A stretch of DNA of 64,000 nucleotides. Source: an uncultured Isoptericola sp. (lineage in GTDB: Bacteria > Actinomycetota > Actinomycetes > Actinomycetales > Cellulomonadaceae). The translations under genes were made by a program, and so were the position numbers. Shown here piece by piece: positions 44,515 to 51,974 of the stretch. The notes under the pieces were generated by a model that made no database searches, was not told the origin of the DNA, and saw only the letters and a program-made list of their open reading frames with translations. The stretch is taken from NCBI GenBank assembly GCA_947497265.1, contig CANMFP010000004.1:186001-250000 (forward strand), written 5' to 3'. The number at the start of each line of letters is the position of its first letter. The first letter of the stretch is position 1.

Positions 44515-45600
44515 TCAGGCGCCGAACGTCCGCCGTACGCGGCCCGCGACCGCACCCGGGAAGCCCCGCAGCGTCCTGCGCTCCAGCGCGGCCTCCAGGT
44601 CGGCGACCCGTGCCTGGAGACCCGCGATCTGCCGCTGGTCCGCGCGGCGGGCCTTCTCCAGGTCGCGCACCTCGTCGCGCAGCCGGTCGGCGCCCAGCGC
44701 GAGGTCGGCGATGCGCTGCCCCGTCGCCACTCGACCCGCGATGTCGCGGAAGGCTTCCTTCGCCCAGGTCGGGTCCTTCGCCAGCACGGCGTCGAAGTCC
44801 CACAGGTGCCCGAAGCGCTCGATGTCCCCGGCGTAGACATCGTCCAGGATCGCGAGCACGTCGTCGCCGAACACCCGGCCGGCCACCGCCAGCGGCGTCT
44901 CGTTCTCGCGGGTCAGGGTGTAGGTGCCCGGGAGCCCCTGCGCCTCGAGGTGGGCGCGCAGGTCGTCCAGCATCAGCGGCAGCTCGGACACCTCGTACAG
45001 GTGGCTGTACGGGACCACGCTCTCGCCGAGCGCCTCGGTCTGCGGCTTGAAGTGGGAGTCGTTGAGCAGGTCTGCACCGCCCGGTCCACGCAGCGCCTGG
45101 ACGAACCGGGCGAAGTCCTCCACGACGTCGGCGTCGCTCTCGGGGACACGCGGCATCCACGGAGCGTCGCGGAACTTGTGCCATGCGTGCCGGGGGTTGC
45201 CGACGAGAAACTTGGACTGCCATGCGGACCATGCGCGCACGCGCGGGTCACGGATGACCCCGAAGATGAACCAGCCGTTCTCCGGCGAGATCTCGGCGCG
45301 CTCGTCCTCGTCGAGGTCGACCAGCTTCGGGACGTCGACGAACGACGCGCGCCGGTGGATCGTTTGCTGCCGCGTCGGAGCGAGACCCATGACCGAGTGA
45401 AACGTCGCCGGGTCCTGGCCGCTGAGCTCCGCCGTCAACCACTTCAGGCTCGTGCTCGCGTTCTTGGAGACGTTGACGAAGACGACCTTGCTCTGCGGCA
45501 CCACCATCGAGTTCCAGATGCGGCCTGCTTTGGCGGCGTTCCGTGGACGAGACGCTGAGATCGCGACGCGGCCGCGCACCTCGGCGCTGCGCACTGACAT
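44515..45600 (-). CDS. Sulfotransferase family protein (sulfotransfer_2 type)
   Basis: A 361-residue sulfotransferase that would move sulfate from PAPS to a hydroxyl or amine. The PAPS 5'-phosphosulfate loop is VFVNVSKNASTSLKW (Lys46) and the 3'-phosphate site FGVIRDPRVRAWSAW (Arg117, Ser125), as in glycan O-sulfotransferases. The last 60 residues form a coiled coil ending in a basic tail (VAGRVRRTFGA) that may bind membrane or a partner. It is the last gene of the cysQ-cysD-cysN-sulfotransferase run, with 107 bp to the previous gene. The acceptor is presumably the glycan made by surrounding genes. Confidence 0.83.
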   Translation of the reverse strand: MSVRSAEVRGRVAISASRPRNAAKAGRIWNSMVVPQSKVVFVNVSKNASTSLKWLTAELSGQDPATFHSVMGLAPTRQQTIHRRASFVDVPKLVDLDEDERAEISPENGWFIFGVIRDPRVRAWSAWQSKFLVGNPRHAWHKFRDAPWMPRVPESDADVVEDFARFVQALRGPGGADLLNDSHFKPQTEALGESVVPYSHLYEVSELPLMLDDLRAHLEAQGLPGTYTLTRENETPLAVAGRVFGDDVLAILDDVYAGDIERFGHLWDFDAVLAKDPTWAKEAFRDIAGRVATGQRIADLALGADRLRDEVRDLEKARRADQRQIAGLQARVADLEAALERRTLRGFPGAVAGRVRRTFGA

Positions 45601-45707
45601 GTTCAGTCGTACTCCTCTTTGTTCCCACCAGACCCGGCACAGGTGAACCGCGCGGAGACAGCCTACGGCAACCGGAGCATCCGGCTGGACGTACCGCGCT
45701 TCCGGGA

Positions 45708-46457
45708 TCAGTCAGCGCGACGCGGCGGAGCCGGCGGGCTCGTCTTCCGCTCGGCCAGCCCTGCCAGCTCACGCGAAGCGCGCCCCAGCACGCGAGACGC
45801 GAGCGAGAGCGCCGGCGTCCGCGGTTGCGGGAGCTCCCGGTACCCGAACCGTCGGAAGTCCTCGGCGTAGAAGCTCTCGAGGCGCGCCAACAGACCCTCC
45901 GAGACCTCCACGTCCTTGCTCGAGATGCCGCGCGTCTTCTCGCTCGTCCGCACCGGTTCGACCTCGGTGGACAACCCGAGATCGAACCGCTCGTTGAGGT
46001 CCGTCATCGCCGTGTCGAGCCCGTCCTCGAGCCGGTAGACCTGCGCCTCGCGTACCAGGAACTCGACCTGCGGGCGGATGTGGTTGTCGTGGACGAACGG
46101 GTTGCGCTCGAAGCGTTCGAAGGTGTGCTCGGCCCACGCGTCCACGGCGTCGGCGGTGGTCATGAGCTCCTGCTTGTGGCGCATCACGTACTCGGAGCGG
46201 AACCGCGCGACCGGGTCGCGGACGACGGCGAAGATCGCGTCGAACCGACCCAGTCGCAGCGTCTCCTGCAGGAGCTGTCCGTGCATGTGCTGCGGCGTAC
46301 AGGTCCGCAGGTAGTTGGGCTTGCCCTTACCCATGCGGCCGTCGTGGTAGGACATCTCCCACCCGGCCGCGACGAAGTGGTTCTCCACGGAGGAGCCACC
46401 CGTCTTGGGCACATGGATGAACAGGACGTTGCGGTCGTCCTTCGTGAAAACTGGCAT
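45708..46457 (-). CDS. Sulfotransferase family protein
   Basis: A 249-residue sulfotransferase. The 5'-phosphosulfate loop FIHVPKTGGSSVENHF (Lys18) and the 3'-phosphate site AVVRDPVARFRSEY (Arg80, Ser88) are intact. The core is compact, with a basic, Pro-rich C-terminal tail. It starts 15 bp after the cysN stop, so it is very probably co-expressed with the PAPS-making enzymes. It shares the fold but little sequence with the neighbouring sulfotransferase, suggesting two different sulfation sites. No signal peptide, so sulfation would occur inside the cell before export. Confidence 0.85.
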   Translation of the reverse strand: MPVFTKDDRNVLFIHVPKTGGSSVENHFVAAGWEMSYHDGRMGKGKPNYLRTCTPQHMHGQLLQETLRLGRFDAIFAVVRDPVARFRSEYVMRHKQELMTTADAVDAWAEHTFERFERNPFVHDNHIRPQVEFLVREAQVYRLEDGLDTAMTDLNERFDLGLSTEVEPVRTSEKTRGISSKDVEVSEGLLARLESFYAEDFRRFGYRELPQPRTPALSLASRVLGRASRELAGLAERKTSPPAPPRRAD

Positions 46458-46472
46458 GGCGGTCGCGTCCCG

Positions 46473-47783
46473 TCAGGAACTGTGCGGCAGGCCGCCGACC
46501 ATGCCCGCTGCGACCGTCTTGTTCGTGGACTCGTCGACCAGGATGAACGAACCGGTCTCCGAGTTCTGCTGGTACGGGTCGACGAACAGCGGCTGCGTCA
46601 CGCGGAGCTGGATGCGACCGATCTCGTTGAGCTTGATCTCGGTCACGCCCTCGTCACGGTGCAGGGAGTTGACGTCCACGCGGTAGTTGATGTCCTTGAC
46701 CATGGCACGGGCCCACCGGGTCGTGTGCTTGATCGCGTACTTCTTGCCCACCGTCAGCGGCGCCGACTCGTCCATCCAGCAGATCTGCGCGTCGATGTTC
46801 TGCAGGGCGGCCGGGGTGTTGTTCGGCCGCGCGATCATGTCGCCGCGGGAGATGTCGATCTCGTCGGCGAGGCGCACCGTGACGGCCATGGGCGGGTAGG
46901 CCTCGTCGACCGGGCCGTCGGCGGTGTCGATCGACTCGATGGTCGTCTCCAGGCCGGCCGGCAGCGCGACGACGCGGTCGCCCGGCTTCATCACGCCGGA
47001 GGCGACGGTTCCCGCGTAGCCGCGGTAGTCACGGGCGTCGTGCGACTGCGGGCGGATCACGTACTGCACCGGGAACCGCACGTCCACGAGGTTCCGGTCC
47101 GAGGCCACGTGCAGGCGCTCGAGGTGGCTCAGGAGCGGCGAGCCCTCGTACCACGGCGTGTTCTCCGAGCGGTTGACGACGTTGTCGCCCTCCAGCGCGG
47201 AGATCGGGATGAAGGTCAGGTCCGGCACCCGCAGGCGCGACGCGAACTCCGTGAAGTCCTTGCGGATGTTCTCGAAGACCTCCTCCGAGTAGTCCACGAG
47301 GTCCATCTTGTTGACGCACACGACGATGTGCGGCACACCGAGCAGGGTCGCCAGAAAGGTGTGGCGCCGGGACTGCTCGATGACGCCCTTGCGGGCGTCC
47401 ACGAGGATCAGCGCGGCGTCCGCCGTCGAGGCGCCCGTGACCATGTTCCGCGTGTACTGGATGTGCCCCGGGGTGTCCGCGATGATGAACTTGCGCTTCG
47501 GGGTCGCGAAGTAGCGGTAGGCGACGTCGATCGTGATGCCCTGCTCGCGCTCGGCCCGCAGGCCGTCGGTCAGCAGCGAGAGGTCGGTGTAGTCGTTCCC
47601 GCGGTCCTTGGAGACGTTCTCCACGGAGTCGAGCTGGTCCTCGAAGATGGTCTTCGAGTCGAACAGCAGGCGGCCGATGAGGGTCGACTTGCCGTCGTCG
47701 ACGGACCCCGCGGTGGCGAACCGCAGCAGGTCGGTCGAGCCGTCGGTCAGTGCTTCGGCCAGGTTCTCGGTCGTGGTGCTCAT
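46473..47783 (-). CDS. cysN: Sulfate adenylyltransferase subunit 1 (GTPase)
   Basis: A 436-residue translation-factor-like GTPase that drives adenosine 5'-phosphosulfate formation by CysD. P-loop AGSVDDGKSTLIGRLL (25-40), DTPGH and the NKMD guanine motif (VCVNKMDLVDYS) are intact, followed by EF-Tu-like domains 2 and 3. It is of stand-alone CysN length with no fused APS kinase; the kinase is encoded separately by cysC at 50.7 kb. It follows cysD by 3 bp. The product feeds CysC and thereby the two sulfotransferases downstream. Confidence 0.95.
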   Translation of the reverse strand: MSTTTENLAEALTDGSTDLLRFATAGSVDDGKSTLIGRLLFDSKTIFEDQLDSVENVSKDRGNDYTDLSLLTDGLRAEREQGITIDVAYRYFATPKRKFIIADTPGHIQYTRNMVTGASTADAALILVDARKGVIEQSRRHTFLATLLGVPHIVVCVNKMDLVDYSEEVFENIRKDFTEFASRLRVPDLTFIPISALEGDNVVNRSENTPWYEGSPLLSHLERLHVASDRNLVDVRFPVQYVIRPQSHDARDYRGYAGTVASGVMKPGDRVVALPAGLETTIESIDTADGPVDEAYPPMAVTVRLADEIDISRGDMIARPNNTPAALQNIDAQICWMDESAPLTVGKKYAIKHTTRWARAMVKDINYRVDVNSLHRDEGVTEIKLNEIGRIQLRVTQPLFVDPYQQNSETGSFILVDESTNKTVAAGMVGGLPHSS

Positions 47784-47786
47784 GGC

Positions 47787-48689
47787 TTAGAAGTAGCCCT
47801 CTCGCTTGCGGTCCTCCATGGCGGCCTCGCTCACCTTGTCGTCGCCACGTGTGGCGCCGCGCTCGGTGATGCGCACCGCGGCGGTCTCCTCGACGATGGC
47901 GTTCAGGGTGGAGGCCTGGGACTCGACGGCAGCCGTCAGGTTGGCGTCGCCCACGGTGCGGTAGCGCACGGAGCGGATCTCGGAGGTCTCGCCCTCCTTG
48001 AGGGGGGTGAACTCGTTGACGGCGAAGAGCATGCCGTCCCGGTTCACGACCTCACGCTCCTGGGCCAGGTACAGGTCCGGGATGTCCATGTTCTCGGCCG
48101 CGATGTAGGACCAGATGTCCAGCTCGGTCCAGTTGGACAGCGGGAACACGCGGATCGACTCGCCCTGGTGGACGCGGCCGTTGTAGAGGTTCCAGATCTC
48201 CGGACGCTGGTTCTTGGGGTCCCACTGCCCGAAGTCGTCACGGAACGAGAAGACCCGCTCCTTGGCGCGGGCCTTCTCCTCGTCGCGGCGCCCACCACCG
48301 AACGCGGCGTCGAAGCCGTGCTTCTCCACGGCCTCGAGCAGCACCGGTGTCTGGATCCGGTTGCGCGAGCCGTTGGGCTCCTCCTTGACGAGGCCGCGGT
48401 CGATCGCGTCCTGCACGGAGGCGACGACCAGCTGGATGCCCAGGCGCTCGACCCACCGGTCGCGGGTGTCCAGCACCGACTGGAAGTTGAGCCCCGTGTC
48501 CACGTGCATGATCGGGAACGGGATCCGCGCCGGAGCGAAGGCCTTGGCCGCCATGTGGAGCATCACGATCGAGTCCTTGCCGCCGGAGAACAGCAGCACG
48601 GGCCGCTCCATCTCGGCGACCACCTCACGGATGATGTGGATGCTCTCCGCCTCAAGGCTGCGGAGCTGGCTCAGGACGTGAGACGTCAC
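47787..48689 (-). CDS. cysD: Sulfate adenylyltransferase subunit 2
   Basis: A 300-residue N-type PP-loop ATP pyrophosphatase that joins sulfate to ATP. Motifs are VLLFSGGKDS (31-40), the HVDTGLNF strand, and the RRDEEKARAKERVFSFRD loop near the active site. The C-terminus ends MEDRKREGYF as in other CysD proteins. The GTG at 48689 overlaps the cysQ TGA by 4 bp, and the long upstream open frame is not coding. It works as a complex with CysN. Confidence 0.95.
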   Translation of the reverse strand: MTSHVLSQLRSLEAESIHIIREVVAEMERPVLLFSGGKDSIVMLHMAAKAFAPARIPFPIMHVDTGLNFQSVLDTRDRWVERLGIQLVVASVQDAIDRGLVKEEPNGSRNRIQTPVLLEAVEKHGFDAAFGGGRRDEEKARAKERVFSFRDDFGQWDPKNQRPEIWNLYNGRVHQGESIRVFPLSNWTELDIWSYIAAENMDIPDLYLAQEREVVNRDGMLFAVNEFTPLKEGETSEIRSVRYRTVGDANLTAAVESQASTLNAIVEETAAVRITERGATRGDDKVSEAAMEDRKREGYF

Positions 48690-49579
48690 GACTGGGCACC
48701 TTCCTTGATCGCCACGCCGACGCCCTGGAGCGCCGCGCGCAGGTGCGCGGCGAGGCTCGGGTGGCAGACGAACAGATCGGGGAGCCAGGGATCCTGGCGG
48801 TTGTACTCGAGCGGGGTGCCGTCGAGCCTCGTGCAGTCGTACCCGGCGGCGAGGGCGACCGCGACCGGAGCCGCGGAGTCCCACTCGTACTGGCCACCGC
48901 CGTGCACGTAGGCATCGACAGTACCGTCTACGACGGAGACGACCTTCACGCCGGCCGATCCCATCGGCACCAGCTCGACGTCGTCGCGCCCGGCGAGCTC
49001 GGCGACGAAGGCGGGCGGGCGGCTGCGGCTCGCCGCGATGCGCAGCGGACGCTCCCCCGCCAGCACGGCCTGGGCCTCGGCGTCCCGCGTAGCGGCCGAC
49101 GACGGCGCGCCGGTCGTGTGCACCACGCCACGGGCGGGCAGGGCCACAGCGCCGGCCGCGAGCCCGCCGGGACCGCTCGTGCCGCCGTCGGCCCCGCGGA
49201 CCCACAGCGCGACGTGCACGGCGAAGTCATCGCGCCAGGACCCCGCCCCGCCGTCGGCCGGACGCTCGGCGAACTCGCGGGTGCCGTCCAGCGGGTCGAT
49301 GATCCAGACGCGGTCGGCACCCGTTCGCGCCGAGTCGTCCTTGGCCTCCTCGGAGAGGACGGCATCGTCGGGCCGGGCGTGGGCGAGCGCGCCGGCCAGC
49401 CACGCCTGCGCGGCGGCGTCGCCCGCATCCTTGAGCCGGCGCGGCTCGAAGCCACCGCCCGCGGCGTCGACCTCGTCGCGCAGGGAGAGCAGCACCGCAC
49501 CCGCGCCCTCGGCCAGCGCAGCCGCGAGGGCGGCGTCGTCGAGCACCGGTTCCGGAAAGACCGGGGTGGTCGTGGACAT
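48686..49579 (-). CDS. cysQ: 3'(2'),5'-bisphosphate nucleotidase (PAP phosphatase)
   Basis: A 297-residue inositol-monophosphatase-fold enzyme that removes the 3'-phosphate from PAP, the by-product of PAPS-dependent sulfation. Metal ligands are seen in LSEEAK (Glu77-Glu78), IIDPLDGTREF (Asp95, Asp98) and EWDSAAPVAVA. AAGGAG lies 4 nt before the ATG at 49579; an earlier ATG in frame lacks it. It is the first gene of the operon and divergent from the transporter/cysC operon. Its presence fits PAPS use by sulfotransferases, which release PAP. Confidence 0.92.
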   Translation of the reverse strand: MSTTTPVFPEPVLDDAALAAALAEGAGAVLLSLRDEVDAAGGGFEPRRLKDAGDAAAQAWLAGALAHARPDDAVLSEEAKDDSARTGADRVWIIDPLDGTREFAERPADGGAGSWRDDFAVHVALWVRGADGGTSGPGGLAAGAVALPARGVVHTTGAPSSAATRDAEAQAVLAGERPLRIAASRSRPPAFVAELAGRDDVELVPMGSAGVKVVSVVDGTVDAYVHGGGQYEWDSAAPVAVALAAGYDCTRLDGTPLEYNRQDPWLPDLFVCHPSLAAHLRAALQGVGVAIKEGAQS

Positions 49580-49646
49580 CAAGCTCCTTGTGTCTGGGGA
49601 GTGTCTCGGGAGGTGGCTCACCGCGGCCCTCGGACGCCGCTGAGGC

Positions 49647-49652
49647 TACCAT
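49647..49652 (+). promoter_or_regulatory. -10 box TACCAT driving a leaderless small ORF and the TauE/SafE-cysC operon
   Basis: TACCAT is followed by 7 nt and an ATG at 49660. No other promoter is evident between cysQ and the transporter gene. Confidence 0.5.
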
Positions 49653-49659
49653 TCCGACC

Positions 49660-49767
49660 ATGCCTGTCACCGTGCGCACCCGACGGCCGAGACGACCGGC
49701 GACCACACCGGTCCGCGGTTGTCGCTCCGCCGTCGAGCACCGGGACGGGGGCCGGCACCCGGCATGA
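49660..49767 (+). CDS. Small leaderless ORF with one cysteine, possible leader peptide
   Basis: A 35-codon ORF, very rich in Arg (10 or so), starting MPVTVRTRRPRRPATTP and containing a single Cys in the segment VRGCRSAVEHR. Its TGA overlaps the ATG of the sulfate-transporter gene as ATGA, so the two are translationally coupled. Short leaderless, Arg- and Cys-containing ORFs before sulfur genes are known in actinobacteria and act as cysteine-responsive attenuators in mycobacteria. Whether this one does so is inference. Codon use is weakly biased because the peptide is so short. Confidence 0.45.
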   Translation: MPVTVRTRRPRRPATTPVRGCRSAVEHRDGGRHPA

Positions 49768-50747
49768 TCGACATCGATCCCGGCCTCATCGTCGGGGGGC
49801 TGCTCGTCGGGTTCATCGTCGGGCTGACCGGTATGGGCGGCGGTGCCCTGATGACGCCGATGCTCATCTTCGTCTTCCGCGTCGACCCGCTCGTCGCCGT
49901 CTCCAGCGACATCGTCGCCAGCCTCTTCATGAAACCCGCCGGCGCGATCGTGCACCTGCGCCGCCGGACCGTGAACCTCCAGCTCGTCCTGTGGCTCTGC
50001 CTCGGCTCGGTGCCCGCCGCGTTCTGCGGAGTGTTCCTCATCCGTGCCCTGCCCTTCGGCGACTCCCTGGACGAGGCGCTGCAGATCATCCTCGGCATCG
50101 CGCTGCTGATGGCGGCCACGATGCTCGTGGTCCGCGCCACCCTCGGCATGGTCCAGCACCGCCGGGCGCTCGGCGAAGGCCCGGCCCGCCTGTCGAACGC
50201 CGAGGTCGTCGTCCGCAAGGTGCCCACCGTGATCCTCGGGGTCGTCGCCGGGCTGCTCGTCGGGATGACGTCGGTCGGGTCCGGGTCCATCATCATCGTC
50301 GCGCTGCTCATGCTCTACCCCGCGCTCAAGGCCTCCAACCTGGTCGGCACGGACCTCGTGCAGGCAGTCCCGCTGGTGGCCGCGGCGTCCCTCGGCCACG
50401 TCCTCTACGGCGAGTTCGAGCTCGGACTCACCGTGTCCCTGCTCGTCGGTGCGATCCCCGGCGCGTGGTTCGGTGCCCAGGTCTCCAGCCGCGCCCCCGG
50501 TGGGCTCATCCGCCGGGCACTGGCGATCCTGCTGCTCGCCTCGGGCCTCAAGCTGCTCGGCGCGTCCGTCACGGTCGTCGCGGTGGCCGCCGTCGGAGCC
50601 CTCGTGCTCGGCAACCTCGCCTGGGTGATCGTGCGCGAACGGCTCAAGAAGCGCCCGCCACCGTCGGCCACCGCCGAACCACCCACTGCCGCACCAGCCA
50701 CCGCCGAACCGGCCTCCGTCACGAAGGACAGCACCGAGAGCTCATGA
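49764..50747 (+). CDS. TauE/SafE family anion transporter
   Basis: A 327-residue membrane protein with about eight helices in two repeats, each opening with the family GxxVGxxxGxxGxGGG-type turn (GFIVGLTGMGGGALMTP and GLLVGMTSVGSGSIIIV). TauE/SafE proteins carry sulfite, sulfonates or related anions, and in this context sulfate supply to PAPS synthesis is plausible. The ATG at 49764 is chosen because it forms an ATGA overlap with the upstream small ORF; a TTG 45 nt earlier is the alternative. Its own TGA overlaps the cysC ATG by 4 bp. The C-terminal tail is Pro/Ala-rich. Confidence 0.83.
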   Translation: MIDIDPGLIVGGLLVGFIVGLTGMGGGALMTPMLIFVFRVDPLVAVSSDIVASLFMKPAGAIVHLRRRTVNLQLVLWLCLGSVPAAFCGVFLIRALPFGDSLDEALQIILGIALLMAATMLVVRATLGMVQHRRALGEGPARLSNAEVVVRKVPTVILGVVAGLLVGMTSVGSGSIIIVALLMLYPALKASNLVGTDLVQAVPLVAAASLGHVLYGEFELGLTVSLLVGAIPGAWFGAQVSSRAPGGLIRRALAILLLASGLKLLGASVTVVAVAAVGALVLGNLAWVIVRERLKKRPPPSATAEPPTAAPATAEPASVTKDSTESS

Positions 50748-51970
50748 ACACTCCCGAGACCACCCACGTCCTGACGCCCGACGAGCTCGACCTGCTCGAG
50801 CTCCACCTCGGGGGCGGCACGCCGACGATGCGCCTGGGCGGTGGCAGCCCGAACGCCGCGGTCACGCTGACGGACGCAGAGAACACCCCCCTCGCCGTCC
50901 TGGAGACCGACGGGACGGCGACGGCCGTGAAGCCGCTGGCCCGCGCCGCCGGTCCACACTGGGACCCCGCGCTGCGCCGCACCGCCCACGAGGTCCGGGA
51001 CGAGGTGCGCCGCGCCGTCGGACCGGACGCCGACGTGCTGGCGGTCGTCGTCACCGAAGCACCCACCCGCGACGAGCTGGCCGCGCTGCCGGACGTCACG
51101 GCCGGCGCCGCCGCCGTCCTCGTCCTCGCACCCGCAGAGCGCCGGGCACCGGCGCCCGGAACGCTCGGTGGCCCCGGCCTGGCCCGCGCCGCCACGGTGG
51201 TGCGCGACGCCGTCGGCGGCACCGGTGCGACCCGGCCGCGCGCCGTCGTCGTCCCCTGGGCGGCCGACGCCGGGCTCTCCTGGGAGGAGATCGCGGCGCA
51301 GCACGGTGCCGACCGGTCCGTGCTGCTCGCCGACCACCGGTCCACCGCCACGCGCGCACGCCTGGCACGGCTCGGCACGCTGTGGGCCGACGAGGTCGCC
51401 GACCTGTACCCCGAGCCCGTGGCCGAGGAGGTGACCCGTGCGGCGAGCAGCGCCCGGCGCGAGGGCACCGTCGTGTTCTTCACGGGGCTGTCCGGCTCCG
51501 GCAAGTCGACGGTCGCGCGCGCACTGGCGGCCGAGCTCGACGACGAGGGCCGCCACACCACGCTGCTCGACGGCGACGAGGTGCGCCAGCACCTGTCCAA
51601 GGGGCTCGGGTTCGACAAGGCCTCGCGCGAGCTGAACGTCGAACGGATCGGCTACGTCGCCTCCCTGGTCGCCTACCACGGCGGCACCGCCGTCGCGGCC
51701 CCCATCGCGCCGTTCGCGAGCGGACGGGCGCGGGTGCGCGAACTGGCGGAAGCCGCCGGACGCTTCGTGCTGGTGCACGTCTCGACGCCGCTCGAGGTGT
51801 GCGAGGCCCGCGACCGCAAGGGCCTCTACGCCAAGGCGCGCGCCGGGGAGATCCCTGAGTTCACGGGCATCTCCTCACCGTACGAGGTGCCCGAGGACGC
51901 CGACGTGGTGGTCGACACCTCGGTGACCTCCGTCGAGGACGCCGTGGCCCAGGTGCGCGCCGTCCTCTGA
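50744..51970 (+). CDS. cysC: Adenylyl-sulfate kinase with N-terminal ATP-sulfurylase-like domain
   Basis: A 408-residue enzyme making PAPS from APS and ATP. The C-terminal kinase domain has P-loop GLSGSGKST (248-256), LDGDEVRQHLSKGLGFDKASRELN and VHVSTPLEVCEARDRKGLYAKARAG. The N-terminal 230 residues look like a remnant ATP-sulfurylase barrel (LTPDELDLLELHLGGG, LTDAENTPLAVLE) without the catalytic HxxH or QxRNP motifs, so adenylylation must come from CysDN. Similar fusions occur in other actinobacteria. The ATG overlaps the transporter TGA by 4 bp. It is convergent, with a 4-bp gap, with the export ATPase gene. Confidence 0.9.
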   Translation: MNTPETTHVLTPDELDLLELHLGGGTPTMRLGGGSPNAAVTLTDAENTPLAVLETDGTATAVKPLARAAGPHWDPALRRTAHEVRDEVRRAVGPDADVLAVVVTEAPTRDELAALPDVTAGAAAVLVLAPAERRAPAPGTLGGPGLARAATVVRDAVGGTGATRPRAVVVPWAADAGLSWEEIAAQHGADRSVLLADHRSTATRARLARLGTLWADEVADLYPEPVAEEVTRAASSARREGTVVFFTGLSGSGKSTVARALAAELDDEGRHTTLLDGDEVRQHLSKGLGFDKASRELNVERIGYVASLVAYHGGTAVAAPIAPFASGRARVRELAEAAGRFVLVHVSTPLEVCEARDRKGLYAKARAGEIPEFTGISSPYEVPEDADVVVDTSVTSVEDAVAQVRAVL

Positions 51971-51974
51971 GCTG

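Noticed and set aside
45543-48911. A 1122-codon plus-strand open frame across the cys genes
   Set aside because: It is antisense to cysN, cysD and a sulfotransferase, all with clear motifs. Its own translation is low-complexity Arg/Val/His-rich and has no recognisable domain.
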